The translations under genes were made by a program, and so were the position numbers. From NCBI GenBank assembly GCA_023437225.1, contig JAEZGS010000025.1, forward strand, positions 1-64,000: 64,000 bases of DNA. The letters are read 5' to 3'. Positions 25,702-34,491 of this stretch are shown here, one piece after another (the first letter of the stretch is position 1; each line of letters opens with the position of its first letter). Origin of the DNA: Bacteroidota bacterium (GTDB lineage Bacteria; Bacteroidota; Bacteroidia; Chitinophagales; Chitinophagaceae). The notes under the pieces are model-generated. The model did not search any database. It was not told the origin of the DNA and was given only the letters and a program-made list of their open reading frames with translations.

Positions 25702-25709
25702 TAACTTTG
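25702..25709 (+). promoter_or_regulatory. -7 box TAACTTTG of kup
   Basis: Perfect -7 element 41 nt before the GTG start of kup; the upstream TTG is not at the usual distance. Confidence 0.45.
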
Positions 25710-25750
25710 CCGGGTCGGAAACAGCATAGTTTGGAATTATATAAATTACT

Positions 25751-27724
25751 GTGGGCAAACAACTGAATAGAGTATCCGTTGCCGGAATATTAGTAGCCTT
25801 AGGAATCATCTACGGTGATATTGGAACTTCTCCCCTATACGTATTCAATGCCATAACAAGTGGAAAATATATTGACAGTGAGCTGATCATAGGAAGCCTT
25901 TCCTGTATCATCTGGACACTCACCCTTCAGACAACGGTAAAATATGTTTTGCTGGTTCTCCGGGCCGACAACCGTGGAGAAGGAGGCATCTTTTCTTTGT
26001 TTACTCTTGTCCGAAGACAGCGTAAATGGCTTGTCATCCCCGCTATGATCGGTGGCTGCTGCCTTTTAGCCGATGGCATGATAACACCCGTCATCTCGGT
26101 AACATCCGCTATCGAAGGTTTGAAAATCATTCCGTTCATTGGCCGAATCGAATCCATGACGGTTGTATATATAGTGATCGGCATACTGTTCGTCATCTTT
26201 TTCGTACAGCAATTTGGCACCGGAAATATCGGTCGGTTGTTTGGACCCATAATGACAATCTGGTTTCTGATGCTTGCAATCATGGGACTTTCGCATTTAT
26301 CAGACGACTGGGCAATTCTCAAAGCCTTCAATCCATATTATGCAGCGGATTTCCTGGCTACTTACCCAAGTGCATTCTGGGTGCTCGGTGCAGTTTTCCT
26401 CTGTACAACCGGTGCCGAGGCTTTATACTCTGATCTGGGTCACTGTGGCAGGGGCAATATCCGCTATTCATGGATATTCGTAAAGGCTTGTCTGATCTTC
26501 AACTACCTCGGGCAGGGAGCTTATCTTACCTCGCATTATGAAGGCCAGGTGATCACGCGGGAAATGATCAGTAAGGGATTCAATCCATTTTTCATGATCA
26601 TGCCGGAATGGTTCCTTGTCATTGGTGTAATGATCGCCACCACAGCTGCAGTTATTGCCAGCCAGGCGGTGATCTCCGGTTCTTTTACCCTGATCAGTGA
26701 GGGTATGCGCCTCAACTTGTGGCCAAAGATGAGGATCAATTATCCAACTGAAGAACGCGGTCAATTGTATATACCGGGGATAAACCTGATACTTTTCATT
26801 GGTTGTTGTGGTATCGTTCTATACTTTAAAGAGGCTGCTAAAATGGAAGCCGCGTATGGTTTGGTGATCACCATGTCAATGATCGCAACAACCATCATGT
26901 TCTCCAATTACCTTGTTTCAAAGCGAGTACACCAGGCATGGATATACTTATTCCTTGTAACATATCTGTCCATTGAGTTATCCTTTCTTTTCGCAAACCT
27001 GGAAAAATTCTCACACGGTGGCTATGTAACACTGGTTGTTGGTGGTGCCTTGTTTGCTGTAATGTATATCTGGTATCGTTCGCGTAAGATCAAGAACCGT
27101 TACGTTGAATTCGTTCGTCTCGAACATTATATCCCACAGATCCAGGAGTTGAGTAACGACAGGACCGTACCCAAGTATGCAACCCATCTTGTTTATCTAA
27201 CGAGTGCAAATAATCCAAAAGAGATCGAGCACAAGATCATCTATTCCATATTGAATCGTAAGCCGAAACGCGCGGATATTTACTGGTTCGTGCATGTGGA
27301 CACGCTTGATGATCCTTATACCGCCGAATACTCTGTAGAACACATCATACCCAATGATATCATTCGAGTGGAATTTCGTTTAGGGTTCCGAATGCAACCA
27401 AAGATCAACCTGATGTTCCGGAAGGTTGTGCTTGATTTGGTAGAGAATAAGGAAGTGAACATTACCAGTCGTTATGAAAGTCTTGAAAAGAATAACATCG
27501 TTGGCGACTTCCAGTTCATCGTCATGGAAAAATACCTGAGCCAGGATAATGAGTTGCCCATATTTGAAAGGCTCATCATGAAATTTTATTTCTGGATCAA
27601 GGAATATGGATTATCCGAGGAGAAAGGTTTTGGGCTTGATCCTTCGACAGTAACGATCGAAAAGTTCCCTTTGATCGTTGCACCCGTGAGATCTTTAAAG
27701 CTTACACGAATAGACCAACAATAA
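25751..27724 (+). CDS. kup: KUP-family potassium uptake transporter
   Basis: The 657-residue protein takes up K+ (probably with H+). It has about twelve N-terminal transmembrane helices (to about residue 440) and a C-terminal cytoplasmic domain. Family motifs are GIIYGDIGTSPLYV (about 18-31), RADNRGEGGIFSL and TGAEALYSDLGHCGR. The start is GTG at 25751; no better ATG precedes the first helix. An alpha/beta hydrolase gene follows 7 nt after its stop codon. Confidence 0.95.
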   Translation: MGKQLNRVSVAGILVALGIIYGDIGTSPLYVFNAITSGKYIDSELIIGSLSCIIWTLTLQTTVKYVLLVLRADNRGEGGIFSLFTLVRRQRKWLVIPAMIGGCCLLADGMITPVISVTSAIEGLKIIPFIGRIESMTVVYIVIGILFVIFFVQQFGTGNIGRLFGPIMTIWFLMLAIMGLSHLSDDWAILKAFNPYYAADFLATYPSAFWVLGAVFLCTTGAEALYSDLGHCGRGNIRYSWIFVKACLIFNYLGQGAYLTSHYEGQVITREMISKGFNPFFMIMPEWFLVIGVMIATTAAVIASQAVISGSFTLISEGMRLNLWPKMRINYPTEERGQLYIPGINLILFIGCCGIVLYFKEAAKMEAAYGLVITMSMIATTIMFSNYLVSKRVHQAWIYLFLVTYLSIELSFLFANLEKFSHGGYVTLVVGGALFAVMYIWYRSRKIKNRYVEFVRLEHYIPQIQELSNDRTVPKYATHLVYLTSANNPKEIEHKIIYSILNRKPKRADIYWFVHVDTLDDPYTAEYSVEHIIPNDIIRVEFRLGFRMQPKINLMFRKVVLDLVENKEVNITSRYESLEKNNIVGDFQFIVMEKYLSQDNELPIFERLIMKFYFWIKEYGLSEEKGFGLDPSTVTIEKFPLIVAPVRSLKLTRIDQQ

Positions 27725-27731
27725 TTATCTA

Positions 27732-28634
27732 TTGAAAACAAGATCCCGTAAGTTCTTTTGGAGAACCTTCAATATCCTGTTACTGCTATATGCTGGCGGC
27801 GGGATTGTCATGTATTATTTCCAGGAAAAGTTTTACTTCAATCCTACAACGCTTCCGGCGTCACATAAGTTCACATTTAAACAACCTTTCAGGGAAGTAA
27901 ACATCCCTTATAAGAAAGATGCAACTATCAACATTGTACAATTCCTCACTGAAAAGACAAATGAGGCGCAAGGCGATAGCAATACAGTTCTTTCAAATGC
28001 AGGTGATGTGATCGCATCTACGGAAATAGACAGCAGTATTCGTGGAACTTCGAAAGGGCTTGTGTTGTATTTCCATGGCAATCGGGATAACATCGAACAT
28101 TATGCTCCGGCATCAACGATGTTTACGAGGAACGGATATGAGATCTGGATGATGGATTATCCAGGCTTTGGAAAAGGCACGGGCGAAATGACCGAAGATG
28201 TATTTTATGAATATGCACTAACAACATATAAACTTGCACGGACGCGGTTCAAACCCTCTGAAATTGTGATCTATGGAAGATCGCTCGGGACGGGCGTCGC
28301 AAGCCAGCTCGCGTCTGTTCGTGATTGCAGGGCTCTTATACTGGAAACACCCTTTGCAAGTTTGTATTCACTTATCGGTTACTATGCACCGGCATACCCG
28401 GTAAAGCGGATAATAAGAAATCACTTTGATGTTTACGAGCACCTGAAGAAGGTTGCTGCACCCGTAACAATTTTTGCAGGTTCCGAGGATCTTAAGACAC
28501 CGATAGCAAATAGCAAACGCCTTCGCGAAGTGCTTAAACCCGGAGACCAGTTCATCATTGTTGAAGGGGGACATCACAATGATCTTCCGCAGTTTCCATT
28601 GTTCAACGAAAAGCTGGACTCACTTCTCAATTAA
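27732..28634 (+). CDS. membrane-anchored alpha/beta hydrolase
   Basis: The 300-residue protein has one N-terminal helix (about 10-29) and an extracytoplasmic or membrane-attached alpha/beta-hydrolase domain. The oxyanion/HG segment is VLYFHGNRDNIEHY; the nucleophile Ser is in IYGRSLGTGVA (GxSxG); acid Asp in IFAGSEDLKTP; His in VEGGHHNDLP. It resembles the ABHD12/13 or YqkD-like group acting on lipids or peptides. The start is a TTG at 27732; the first downstream ATG would remove the membrane anchor. It is probably co-transcribed with kup. A heptamer array begins 1 nt after its stop codon. Confidence 0.88.
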   Translation: MKTRSRKFFWRTFNILLLLYAGGGIVMYYFQEKFYFNPTTLPASHKFTFKQPFREVNIPYKKDATINIVQFLTEKTNEAQGDSNTVLSNAGDVIASTEIDSSIRGTSKGLVLYFHGNRDNIEHYAPASTMFTRNGYEIWMMDYPGFGKGTGEMTEDVFYEYALTTYKLARTRFKPSEIVIYGRSLGTGVASQLASVRDCRALILETPFASLYSLIGYYAPAYPVKRIIRNHFDVYEHLKKVAAPVTIFAGSEDLKTPIANSKRLREVLKPGDQFIIVEGGHHNDLPQFPLFNEKLDSLLN

Positions 28635-28635
28635 C

Positions 28636-28663
28636 CGATTACCGATTACCGACTACCGATTAC
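28636..28663 (-). repeat. heptamer array, GTAATCG family (copy 2)
   Basis: Four exact-phase 7-mers: CGATTAC, CGATTAC, CGACTAC, CGATTAC, the reverse-complement orientation of the left arm at 10736-10763. It fills the junction between the convergent hydrolase and citrate synthase genes; no inverted partner is present. Confidence 0.85.
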
Positions 28664-28669
28664 TTTCAA

Positions 28670-29995
28670 TCACTCCCCCCATATCTCATCTTCGCCATTC
28701 AGCCATCGCTTCACAAGCCGTGTTGTTACTGATTTCGGACGCTCGATTGGAAAGCCTAATGCACGATCCCAGATAAGACTCGCCATTACACCCAGAGCGC
28801 GACTAATTCCAAACAGTACTGTGTAGAATTCATATTCTACCATGCCGTAATGAACAAGCAGCGCACCACTGTGTGCATCTACATTGGGCCATGGATTCTT
28901 GATCTTACCTAATGATTGAAGAATTGGAGGTACCGTATCGTATATGTTCCAAACCGTTTGAACAAGCGGATCATCCGGCATATGTTTCTTACCAAATTCC
29001 ATCTGTGCGGTAAAGCGCGGATCGGTTTTACGAAGAACGGCATGACCATAGCCTGGTACAACCTTTCCTTCCTGCAGCGTTTTCTGAACGTATTCAGCGA
29101 TCTGCTCCGGTGTGGGTAGTTCTGATTGAAGATCTTCGCGCATGTCATATATCCATCGGATCACTTCCTGGTTTGCCAGACCGTGTAACGGACCTGCAAG
29201 CCCATTCATGCCTGCTGCCAGGCTCAGATATGGATCACTCAATGCAGATCCCACCAGGTGTGTTGTATGTGCTGACACATTACCTCCTTCGTGGTCCGCA
29301 TGTATTACCATGTAAAGTCGCATCAACTCTTTAAAACTTTCATCCTCATACCCCAGCATATGTGCAAGGTTTCCGGCCCAATCAAGCAGACCGTTCGGTT
29401 GGATGTGATCGTTGTTGCGATATTTTCTGCGATATATGTAAGCAGCAATACGGGGAAGACGTGCAATGACATCAAGACAATCATCAAATACAGCGTCCCA
29501 GTAGTCTTTTTTGTTCATTCCTTCGGCATAGCGCTTCGAAAAGTTGCTTTCGGTTTGGAGTGCCATGATGCCTGTAACGAACATCGTCATGGGGTGGGCA
29601 TTCAGAGGGAGTGCATCAATTGCCGAGAAAACATGCGTCGGCACGTGAGAACGCCGCTGCAGTAAGGATGTAACGAGGTTCGCATCGTCCTCTGTAGGCA
29701 TCTCATCAAGCAACATCAGGTAAAACAAGCCCTCCGGTAATGGTTCGCTACCACCCGGAACCTTTGGAAGTTTCTCCTGCAACTCAGGGATCGAATGACC
29801 ACGAAAGCGAATGCCCTCCTGGGAATCGAGTAATGAAGTTTCCGAAACCAGACCAGTAATGCCTCTCATACCCTGGTATATCTGGGCAAGTGTTACTTCT
29901 CCGATCTTCTTTGTTCCATGTTCCTTCAATAGTTCCTTAATGTCTGCTGCTGCGACGTCGGCCTTTGCTTTAAACCTTTCCTTGATAGTTGCCAT
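28670..29995 (-). CDS. gltA: citrate synthase, mitochondrial/eukaryotic type
   Basis: The 441-residue enzyme condenses acetyl-CoA and oxaloacetate to start the TCA cycle. It is of the mitochondrial-type family, with HADHEGGNVSAHTTHLVGSA, SDPYLSLAAGMNGLAGPLHG and LANQEVIRWI nearly as in animal mitochondria. Catalytic residues are visible: His in GPLHGLANQE, His in GYGHAVLRKTDPR and Asp in PNVDAHSGALL. There is no N-terminal targeting extension. This type lacks the NADH-allosteric site of the proteobacterial hexameric enzyme, so allosteric NADH inhibition is not expected (inference). It has its own promoter with an inverted repeat at the start site. Confidence 0.95.
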   Translation of the reverse strand: MATIKERFKAKADVAAADIKELLKEHGTKKIGEVTLAQIYQGMRGITGLVSETSLLDSQEGIRFRGHSIPELQEKLPKVPGGSEPLPEGLFYLMLLDEMPTEDDANLVTSLLQRRSHVPTHVFSAIDALPLNAHPMTMFVTGIMALQTESNFSKRYAEGMNKKDYWDAVFDDCLDVIARLPRIAAYIYRRKYRNNDHIQPNGLLDWAGNLAHMLGYEDESFKELMRLYMVIHADHEGGNVSAHTTHLVGSALSDPYLSLAAGMNGLAGPLHGLANQEVIRWIYDMREDLQSELPTPEQIAEYVQKTLQEGKVVPGYGHAVLRKTDPRFTAQMEFGKKHMPDDPLVQTVWNIYDTVPPILQSLGKIKNPWPNVDAHSGALLVHYGMVEYEFYTVLFGISRALGVMASLIWDRALGFPIERPKSVTTRLVKRWLNGEDEIWGE

Positions 29996-30011
29996 GAGTT
30001 GTCGATTAAGA

Positions 30012-30034
30012 CTTTTATTCGATGTAAATAAAAG
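30012..30034. promoter_or_regulatory. inverted repeat at the citrate synthase transcription start
   Basis: CTTTTATT-N7-AATAAAAG is a perfect 8-bp inverted repeat covering the predicted transcription start and first 20 nt of the leader. It could be an operator or a 5' hairpin. Confidence 0.45.
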
Positions 30035-30038
30035 CGCT

Positions 30039-30067
30039 TAAAGTTATACCAAAGGAAATAAGTACAA
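30039..30067 (-). promoter_or_regulatory. promoter of citrate synthase (TTG-N18-TAACTTTA)
   Basis: On the minus strand TTG (30067-30065), 18 nt, TAACTTTA (30046-30039; one mismatch). The leader would be about 37 nt. Confidence 0.6.
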
Positions 30068-30099
30068 AACTTTTTTAACCCGAATTGAGTGCTGTGCAA

Positions 30100-31257
30100 T
30101 TACTTAGGAGCCTTTTTATAAAGCCATATTCCAATGAAAAGAAATATGATGTTTGGCATCCATGCAGCAAGAAAGGGATGAAAGTTTCCTTTCGTTGCGA
30201 ACGTCAGTGAGAACTTGTCCATTATCACAAATACGGCTGCAAGGATTATTCCCAGGGCGAGGTGCATGCCACTGCCGCCACGGGTTTTGCGGGACGCAAC
30301 CACTGCTCCCATTAAACTTAGAAGTATAACGGAGAAGGGAGTGGCATCGCGCCTGAAGCGTTCAACCTTATAGTCGTTCAACCCTTCAGTACCTCTTGCT
30401 TCTTCAAGGCGTATGAATTCTCTCAACTCAGGAGTGGTCATCTTGTCTTTGAAGTATTTATCCGGCCTTATTTGCGAGGGCTTTACATTGAGGTCTATGT
30501 GCATCTGGGGAATCACCTTAACGTCTTCGTTCAGGCCATTGATCCTGCGTTCAACAGCGTTGTCAAGCTTCCACGATTTTTTTGCGGTATCCCATTTCAG
30601 ATTATCGGCGCGAAGATTATAAATCAGCTGCGTGCCTTTAAGTCGCTCCATAAAAAAACCTCCATAGGCGATCTTAGACGAAGTATCGTAATTTCTCAAT
30701 CCTGCGTACGTGTTAGAGTCCAACCGTATATAGTAGTTACTGCCCTTATTCAGATACTGGCCGATCTCGTATGAGCTTTTACTATCAATGAATTTGGACT
30801 TGAAGTTTGCAAGCAGGGTATTGGCCTTTGGAATCAGGTATTGGTTTGCAATCCAGAAGATGGACCCGAAGATCAATGCCCCTATGAAATAAGGGCGAAG
30901 CATTCGATTGAATCGTATTCCGCCGGCAAGTATCGCAACGATCTCTGACCGGCCCGCCATTTTAGATGTAAAAAAGATCACCGCGATGAAAACCATCAGC
31001 GGGAAGATCATTGAGATGATAAATGGAATGAACCCTGCGTAGTAATTTGTAAGAATGTAATAGGCCGATTGTTCCGATTTCACGAAGTCGTCCATCCTCT
31101 CACTGGTATCGATCACTCCCGCTATTACGGAAAAGATCATCACCATGAACACTGTAGTGGTGAGAAACTTTTTTAATATGTACCAGTCGATCTTTTTCAA
31201 TGTGGCGAAATTAGTTACAAAGGCGGCGATTCCGGTCTTATATAGGAAATTTATCAT
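30100..31257 (-). CDS. LptF/LptG-family permease
   Basis: The 385-residue inner-membrane protein belongs to the YjgP/YjgQ family, which forms with LptB the ABC exporter that extracts lipopolysaccharide for transport to the outer membrane. N-terminal helices (starting IDWYILKKFLTTTVFMVMIF) flank a periplasmic jelly-roll region (about 160-290), and three C-terminal helices follow. The motif GRSEIVAILAGGIRFNRML matches the family coupling loop. ATG 31257 is chosen; the open frame continues to 31350 but overlaps tgt. It lies 31 nt behind tgt, probably in one transcript. Confidence 0.88.
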   Translation of the reverse strand: MINFLYKTGIAAFVTNFATLKKIDWYILKKFLTTTVFMVMIFSVIAGVIDTSERMDDFVKSEQSAYYILTNYYAGFIPFIISMIFPLMVFIAVIFFTSKMAGRSEIVAILAGGIRFNRMLRPYFIGALIFGSIFWIANQYLIPKANTLLANFKSKFIDSKSSYEIGQYLNKGSNYYIRLDSNTYAGLRNYDTSSKIAYGGFFMERLKGTQLIYNLRADNLKWDTAKKSWKLDNAVERRINGLNEDVKVIPQMHIDLNVKPSQIRPDKYFKDKMTTPELREFIRLEEARGTEGLNDYKVERFRRDATPFSVILLSLMGAVVASRKTRGGSGMHLALGIILAAVFVIMDKFSLTFATKGNFHPFLAAWMPNIIFLFIGIWLYKKAPK

Positions 31258-31288
31258 TTCGGAAAGAAAGCTGTCGCGCTGAAATGCT

Positions 31289-32428
31289 TCACAGACGTTG
31301 CTTCCAACGGGTAACCATCTCATGCTTCCACGAAGTGAAATCGCCTTCAACTATGTGCCTCCTGGCTTCTTTCACAACATGAAGGTAGAATGCAAGGTTG
31401 TGAACGCTGGCGATGGTTAATCCAAGTATTTCTTTTGATTTGATCAGGTGCCTGAGGTATGATTTTGAATAATAGTTGCTCATTTCGCAATCGATACCGA
31501 TATCAATGGGCGAATGATCTGTCTCCCATTTCTTATTATCAATATTTATCACGCCTTCGGACGTGAAAAGCATTGCATTCCTTCCGTTTCGGGTGGGCAT
31601 TACGCAATCGAACATGTCAACGCCGAGAGCGATGCCTTCAACAATATTCCATGGTGTACCCACACCCATCAGGTACCTGGGCTTGTTGTCGGGCAGATTC
31701 TGGCAGCAAAGTGCGGTGAACTCATACATCATCTCTTCCGGTTCTCCTACGCTCAATCCTCCTATCGCATTGCCTGTCGCATTCTTTGATGCGATGTATT
31801 CGCAGGATTGTTTTCGCAGATCGGCATAGGTGCCGCCCTGCACAATTGGAAACAGGTTCTGAGTGTAACCGTATCGATCAGGCGTGGAATTAAACCTTTC
31901 AAAGCACCGATCAAGCCAGCGATGCGTCAGATGCATGCTTTCCGAAGCATATTTGTAATCGCTTGGATAAGGCGGACATTCGTCAAAGGCCATCATGATG
32001 TCTGCTCCTATTATGCGCTGGATATCCATCACATATTCGGGTGTGAACAGATGCTTTGATCCATCGATATGGGATTGAAATGTTACGCCTTCTTCTTTGA
32101 TCTTCCTTGTTCCAGAGAGTGAAAAGACCTGGTATCCGCCGCTGTCAGTGAGTATCGGCCGATCCCATCCATTGAATTTATGGAGGCCACCGGCTGTATC
32201 GAGAACGTCAAGGCCGGGTCGCAAATAAAGGTGATATGTATTGCCCAATATGATCTGAGCCTTCACATCTTTTTTCAGTTGCTGTTGGGTAACCGCTTTT
32301 ACGCTGCCGGCTGTGCCAACCGGCATGAAGATGGGAGTTTCTATTTCCCCGTGATCCGTAATGATGCGTCCTGCCCTTGCGGAAGAATGCGCATCGGTAT
32401 TATGTAACTCGAATTGTAATGCTGCCAT
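31289..32428 (-). CDS. tgt: queuine/preQ1 tRNA-guanine transglycosylase
   Basis: The 379-residue TIM-barrel enzyme exchanges guanine-34 for preQ1 in tRNAs with GUN anticodons. Conserved segments: ETPIFMPVGTAGSVKAV, ILTDSGGYQVFSL with an active-site Asp, AFDECPPYPSDY, VQGGTYADLR, and VDMFDCVMPTRNGRN with the nucleophile Asp. The zinc site is odd: where well-studied enzymes have CxCxxC, this one reads IDCEMS, keeping one Cys of three while the distal His (VHNLAFYL) remains. ATG 32428 is chosen over 32440. It heads an operon with the LptF/G gene. Confidence 0.95.
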   Translation of the reverse strand: MAALQFELHNTDAHSSARAGRIITDHGEIETPIFMPVGTAGSVKAVTQQQLKKDVKAQIILGNTYHLYLRPGLDVLDTAGGLHKFNGWDRPILTDSGGYQVFSLSGTRKIKEEGVTFQSHIDGSKHLFTPEYVMDIQRIIGADIMMAFDECPPYPSDYKYASESMHLTHRWLDRCFERFNSTPDRYGYTQNLFPIVQGGTYADLRKQSCEYIASKNATGNAIGGLSVGEPEEMMYEFTALCCQNLPDNKPRYLMGVGTPWNIVEGIALGVDMFDCVMPTRNGRNAMLFTSEGVINIDNKKWETDHSPIDIGIDCEMSNYYSKSYLRHLIKSKEILGLTIASVHNLAFYLHVVKEARRHIVEGDFTSWKHEMVTRWKQRL

Positions 32429-32554
32429 AAAAGCCTGCAAGATACTGCGGAGGCGTATTTATTCCATATCTATCCACATGCTCACCGAATCAGCTGAAAG
32501 CACCTTATTTTCGCGCTCGTGGCAATCTGCCCGACCCCAAAATCGTAGCTGTTT

Positions 32555-33688
32555 ATGGACTTAACGTTAACCGGAATTGATTGGAGGTTGATCGTATTTA
32601 TTGTTTTTTGCTTACTCACTCTCATCCAACTGTTTTATTACTGGTTCTTTTTTACTCGCCTGGCTCATTTCAAAAAATCTTCCAAAGAAAAATCACAAAC
32701 GCATCCTGTGAGTATGATCATTTGTGCTCGTGATGAAGCTGGAAATCTTGCAAGAAATTTGCCGGGACTGCTGGTTCAGTCGTATCCCACCACACATGAG
32801 ATAGTTGTTGTCAATCACAATAGCCAGGATGAAACAAGATACCTTCTTGAAGAGTTCAAAAAGACTTTCAAAGGCTTGCATATTGTGAATCTTGAACAGG
32901 AAGCAAAGGGCATTCCCGGTAAAAAATATCCTCTTTCCATGGGCATAAAGGAAGCGAAACACGAAGTGCTTTTGCTCACAGATGCAGACTGCGTACCAGC
33001 TTCCGAACACTGGCTTTCATTAATGCAGGACGGTTATGACGAAGGCATTGAAGTGGTATTGGGTTATGGAGCATATTTCAGGAAACCCGGATTGCTCAAC
33101 AAACTGATCCGCTTCGAAACGTTTTATTCGGCAATGCAATACCTGTCGTTTGCATTGGCGGGCAAGCCGTATATGGGAGTTGGCCGCAATCTTTCCTACA
33201 AGAAAGATCTGTTTCTTAAAAACAAAGGTTTCTCTTCTATCAATCATATCCCAGGGGGCGATGACGACCTGTTCATCAACAAGGTAGCACATCGACACAA
33301 CACGCGCGTGGTGATCGACCATGATGCTTTTACCATGTCACAACCTAAAAGAACTTTTGGTGACTGGTTTCGACAGAAGAACAGGCATTTCAGTACCGCA
33401 AAATTTTATAAGGCCGAACACCGGTTCTGGTTGGGATTATTGTCATTTACACACTTTTTCTTCTACCCCTTTTTTGTTGGAAGCCTGCTTCTATTTGACT
33501 GGAGGATTGCACTTGGAGTCTTTGCTTTAAGATTCTTTACGCAGGCATATGTGCAATACAAATGCATGAAAAAGCTTAATGAGCAGGATCTCTTTGGATG
33601 GTGGTGGTTGTTTGACATCTGGATGTTTATTTATTATTGCATCTTTGCTCCTTCATTATGGAAGAAGCCCAAAAAAAGCTGGAACTGA
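32555..33688 (+). CDS. membrane-anchored family 2 glycosyltransferase
   Basis: The 377-residue enzyme has an N-terminal helix (about 12-34), a GT2 domain (about 50-240) with SMIICARDEAGNLARNLPGL, a DxD-type metal site in LLLTDADCVPASEHW, acceptor-side PGGDDDLFINKVA, and a Q/RxxRW-like FRQKNRHFSTA. Two or three C-terminal helices follow. It should transfer a sugar to a lipid or polysaccharide acceptor at the inner membrane; the sugar is unknown. Its last 31 nt overlap the start of rsmG, implying translational coupling. Confidence 0.9.
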   Translation: MDLTLTGIDWRLIVFIVFCLLTLIQLFYYWFFFTRLAHFKKSSKEKSQTHPVSMIICARDEAGNLARNLPGLLVQSYPTTHEIVVVNHNSQDETRYLLEEFKKTFKGLHIVNLEQEAKGIPGKKYPLSMGIKEAKHEVLLLTDADCVPASEHWLSLMQDGYDEGIEVVLGYGAYFRKPGLLNKLIRFETFYSAMQYLSFALAGKPYMGVGRNLSYKKDLFLKNKGFSSINHIPGGDDDLFINKVAHRHNTRVVIDHDAFTMSQPKRTFGDWFRQKNRHFSTAKFYKAEHRFWLGLLSFTHFFFYPFFVGSLLLFDWRIALGVFALRFFTQAYVQYKCMKKLNEQDLFGWWWLFDIWMFIYYCIFAPSLWKKPKKSWN

Positions 33689-34308
33689 TCACCCAATACT
33701 TTGGTGATTTTACTGACAAGCAGTTAGATCAGCTTGCTCGCCTCGAAGAGTTATATCTTGAATGGAATGCGAAGATCAATGTCATATCCAGAAAGGATAC
33801 TGAGGGTCTTTATGAAAAACATGTCCTGCACTCCCTGAGCATCGCTGCCGTATTTGAATTCAAGCCAGGACAAAAGGTGTTGGATCTGGGAACCGGTGGC
33901 GGTTTCCCGGGCGTTCCCCTGTCTATATTTTTTCCGGACACACAGTTCTTACTGGTTGACAGTATTGGTAAGAAGCTAAAAGTGGTGGAAGCAGTGGCCG
34001 AAGCGCTCGAACTTCACAATGTCAAAACCCGCCATAGCCGCGTAGAAGAGATACGGGGAGAGAAGTTCGATGCTGTTGTTTCGCGCGCGGTGGCGCCTTT
34101 AAAAGATCTTTGGCAATGGGCGAAACCATTGATCCGCAAACATGAAAAACATGCCGATGGCGACTGCAACGGACTGGTATGCCTTAAAGGCGGCGATCTT
34201 GCACAGGAAATTTCTGAAAGTGGTTGCCGGCCAAGGATGGTCGAAATCAGTGAACTTTTCCATGAACCCTACTTTAAGGAGAAATTCCTTCTTTACGTCC
34301 GGGCCTGA
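33658..34308 (+). CDS. rsmG: 16S rRNA (guanine-527 N7) methyltransferase
   Basis: The 216-residue SAM-dependent enzyme methylates G527 of 16S rRNA. Motif I is VLDLGTGGGFPGVPLSI (about 75-91); other conserved stretches are LEWNAKINVISRKD, HVLHSLSI and FDAVVSRAVAPL. ATG 33658 begins the family N-terminus (MEEAQKKLELI) and lies inside the end of the glycosyltransferase gene; an earlier in-frame ATG at 33637 adds seven extra residues. Loss of this gene in other bacteria gives low-level streptomycin resistance. Confidence 0.95.
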   Translation: MEEAQKKLELITQYFGDFTDKQLDQLARLEELYLEWNAKINVISRKDTEGLYEKHVLHSLSIAAVFEFKPGQKVLDLGTGGGFPGVPLSIFFPDTQFLLVDSIGKKLKVVEAVAEALELHNVKTRHSRVEEIRGEKFDAVVSRAVAPLKDLWQWAKPLIRKHEKHADGDCNGLVCLKGGDLAQEISESGCRPRMVEISELFHEPYFKEKFLLYVRA

Positions 34309-34354
34309 AGAAAATTTTAATGCGTTTCGCCAAAAAATACCCCCTAGTAGGTAG

Positions 34355-34383
34355 TTGGCGTTAATGGTTACCATCTATCTTTG
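34355..34383 (+). promoter_or_regulatory. strong promoter TTG-N18-TATCTTTG with no gene downstream
   Basis: TTG (34355-34357), 18 nt, perfect TATCTTTG (34376-34383). It points towards a terminator 58 nt away and then the 3' end of a convergent gene, so its only product should be a short RNA. Confidence 0.65.
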
Positions 34384-34388
34384 GGACC

Positions 34389-34473
34389 TGCTGACACCAC
34401 AAGTATCATTGCCATTACCTTAACCTAGTTAATACAACCAAATAGCCGCTTTAATAAGCGGCTATTCTTTTTT
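34389..34473 (+). ncRNA. candidate small RNA of about 85 nt
   Basis: The segment begins about 6 nt behind a perfect promoter and ends in a perfect 10-bp hairpin with a U-run. In it CTTAACCTAGTTAATAC can form a small TTAAC/GTTAA hairpin upstream of the terminator stem, and the 5' 35 nt are unpaired and C/A-rich. No open reading frame is plausible. It does not resemble 6S, SRP, tmRNA or RNase P. Start and length are inferred from the signals. Confidence 0.5.
34441..34473 (+). terminator. intrinsic terminator of the candidate small RNA
   Basis: Stem AATAGCCGCT / AGCGGCTATT with loop TTAATA, followed by CTTTTTT. It could also stop minus-strand transcription from the M1 peptidase gene (A-rich on the other side). 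Confidence 0.85.
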
Positions 34474-34491
34474 GTTATACCGATGTAAGCT

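Noticed and set aside
25600..25750. c-di-AMP or other riboswitch upstream of kup
   Set aside because: No conserved riboswitch core could be seen, and a -7 box sits only 41 nt before the start codon, leaving too little leader.
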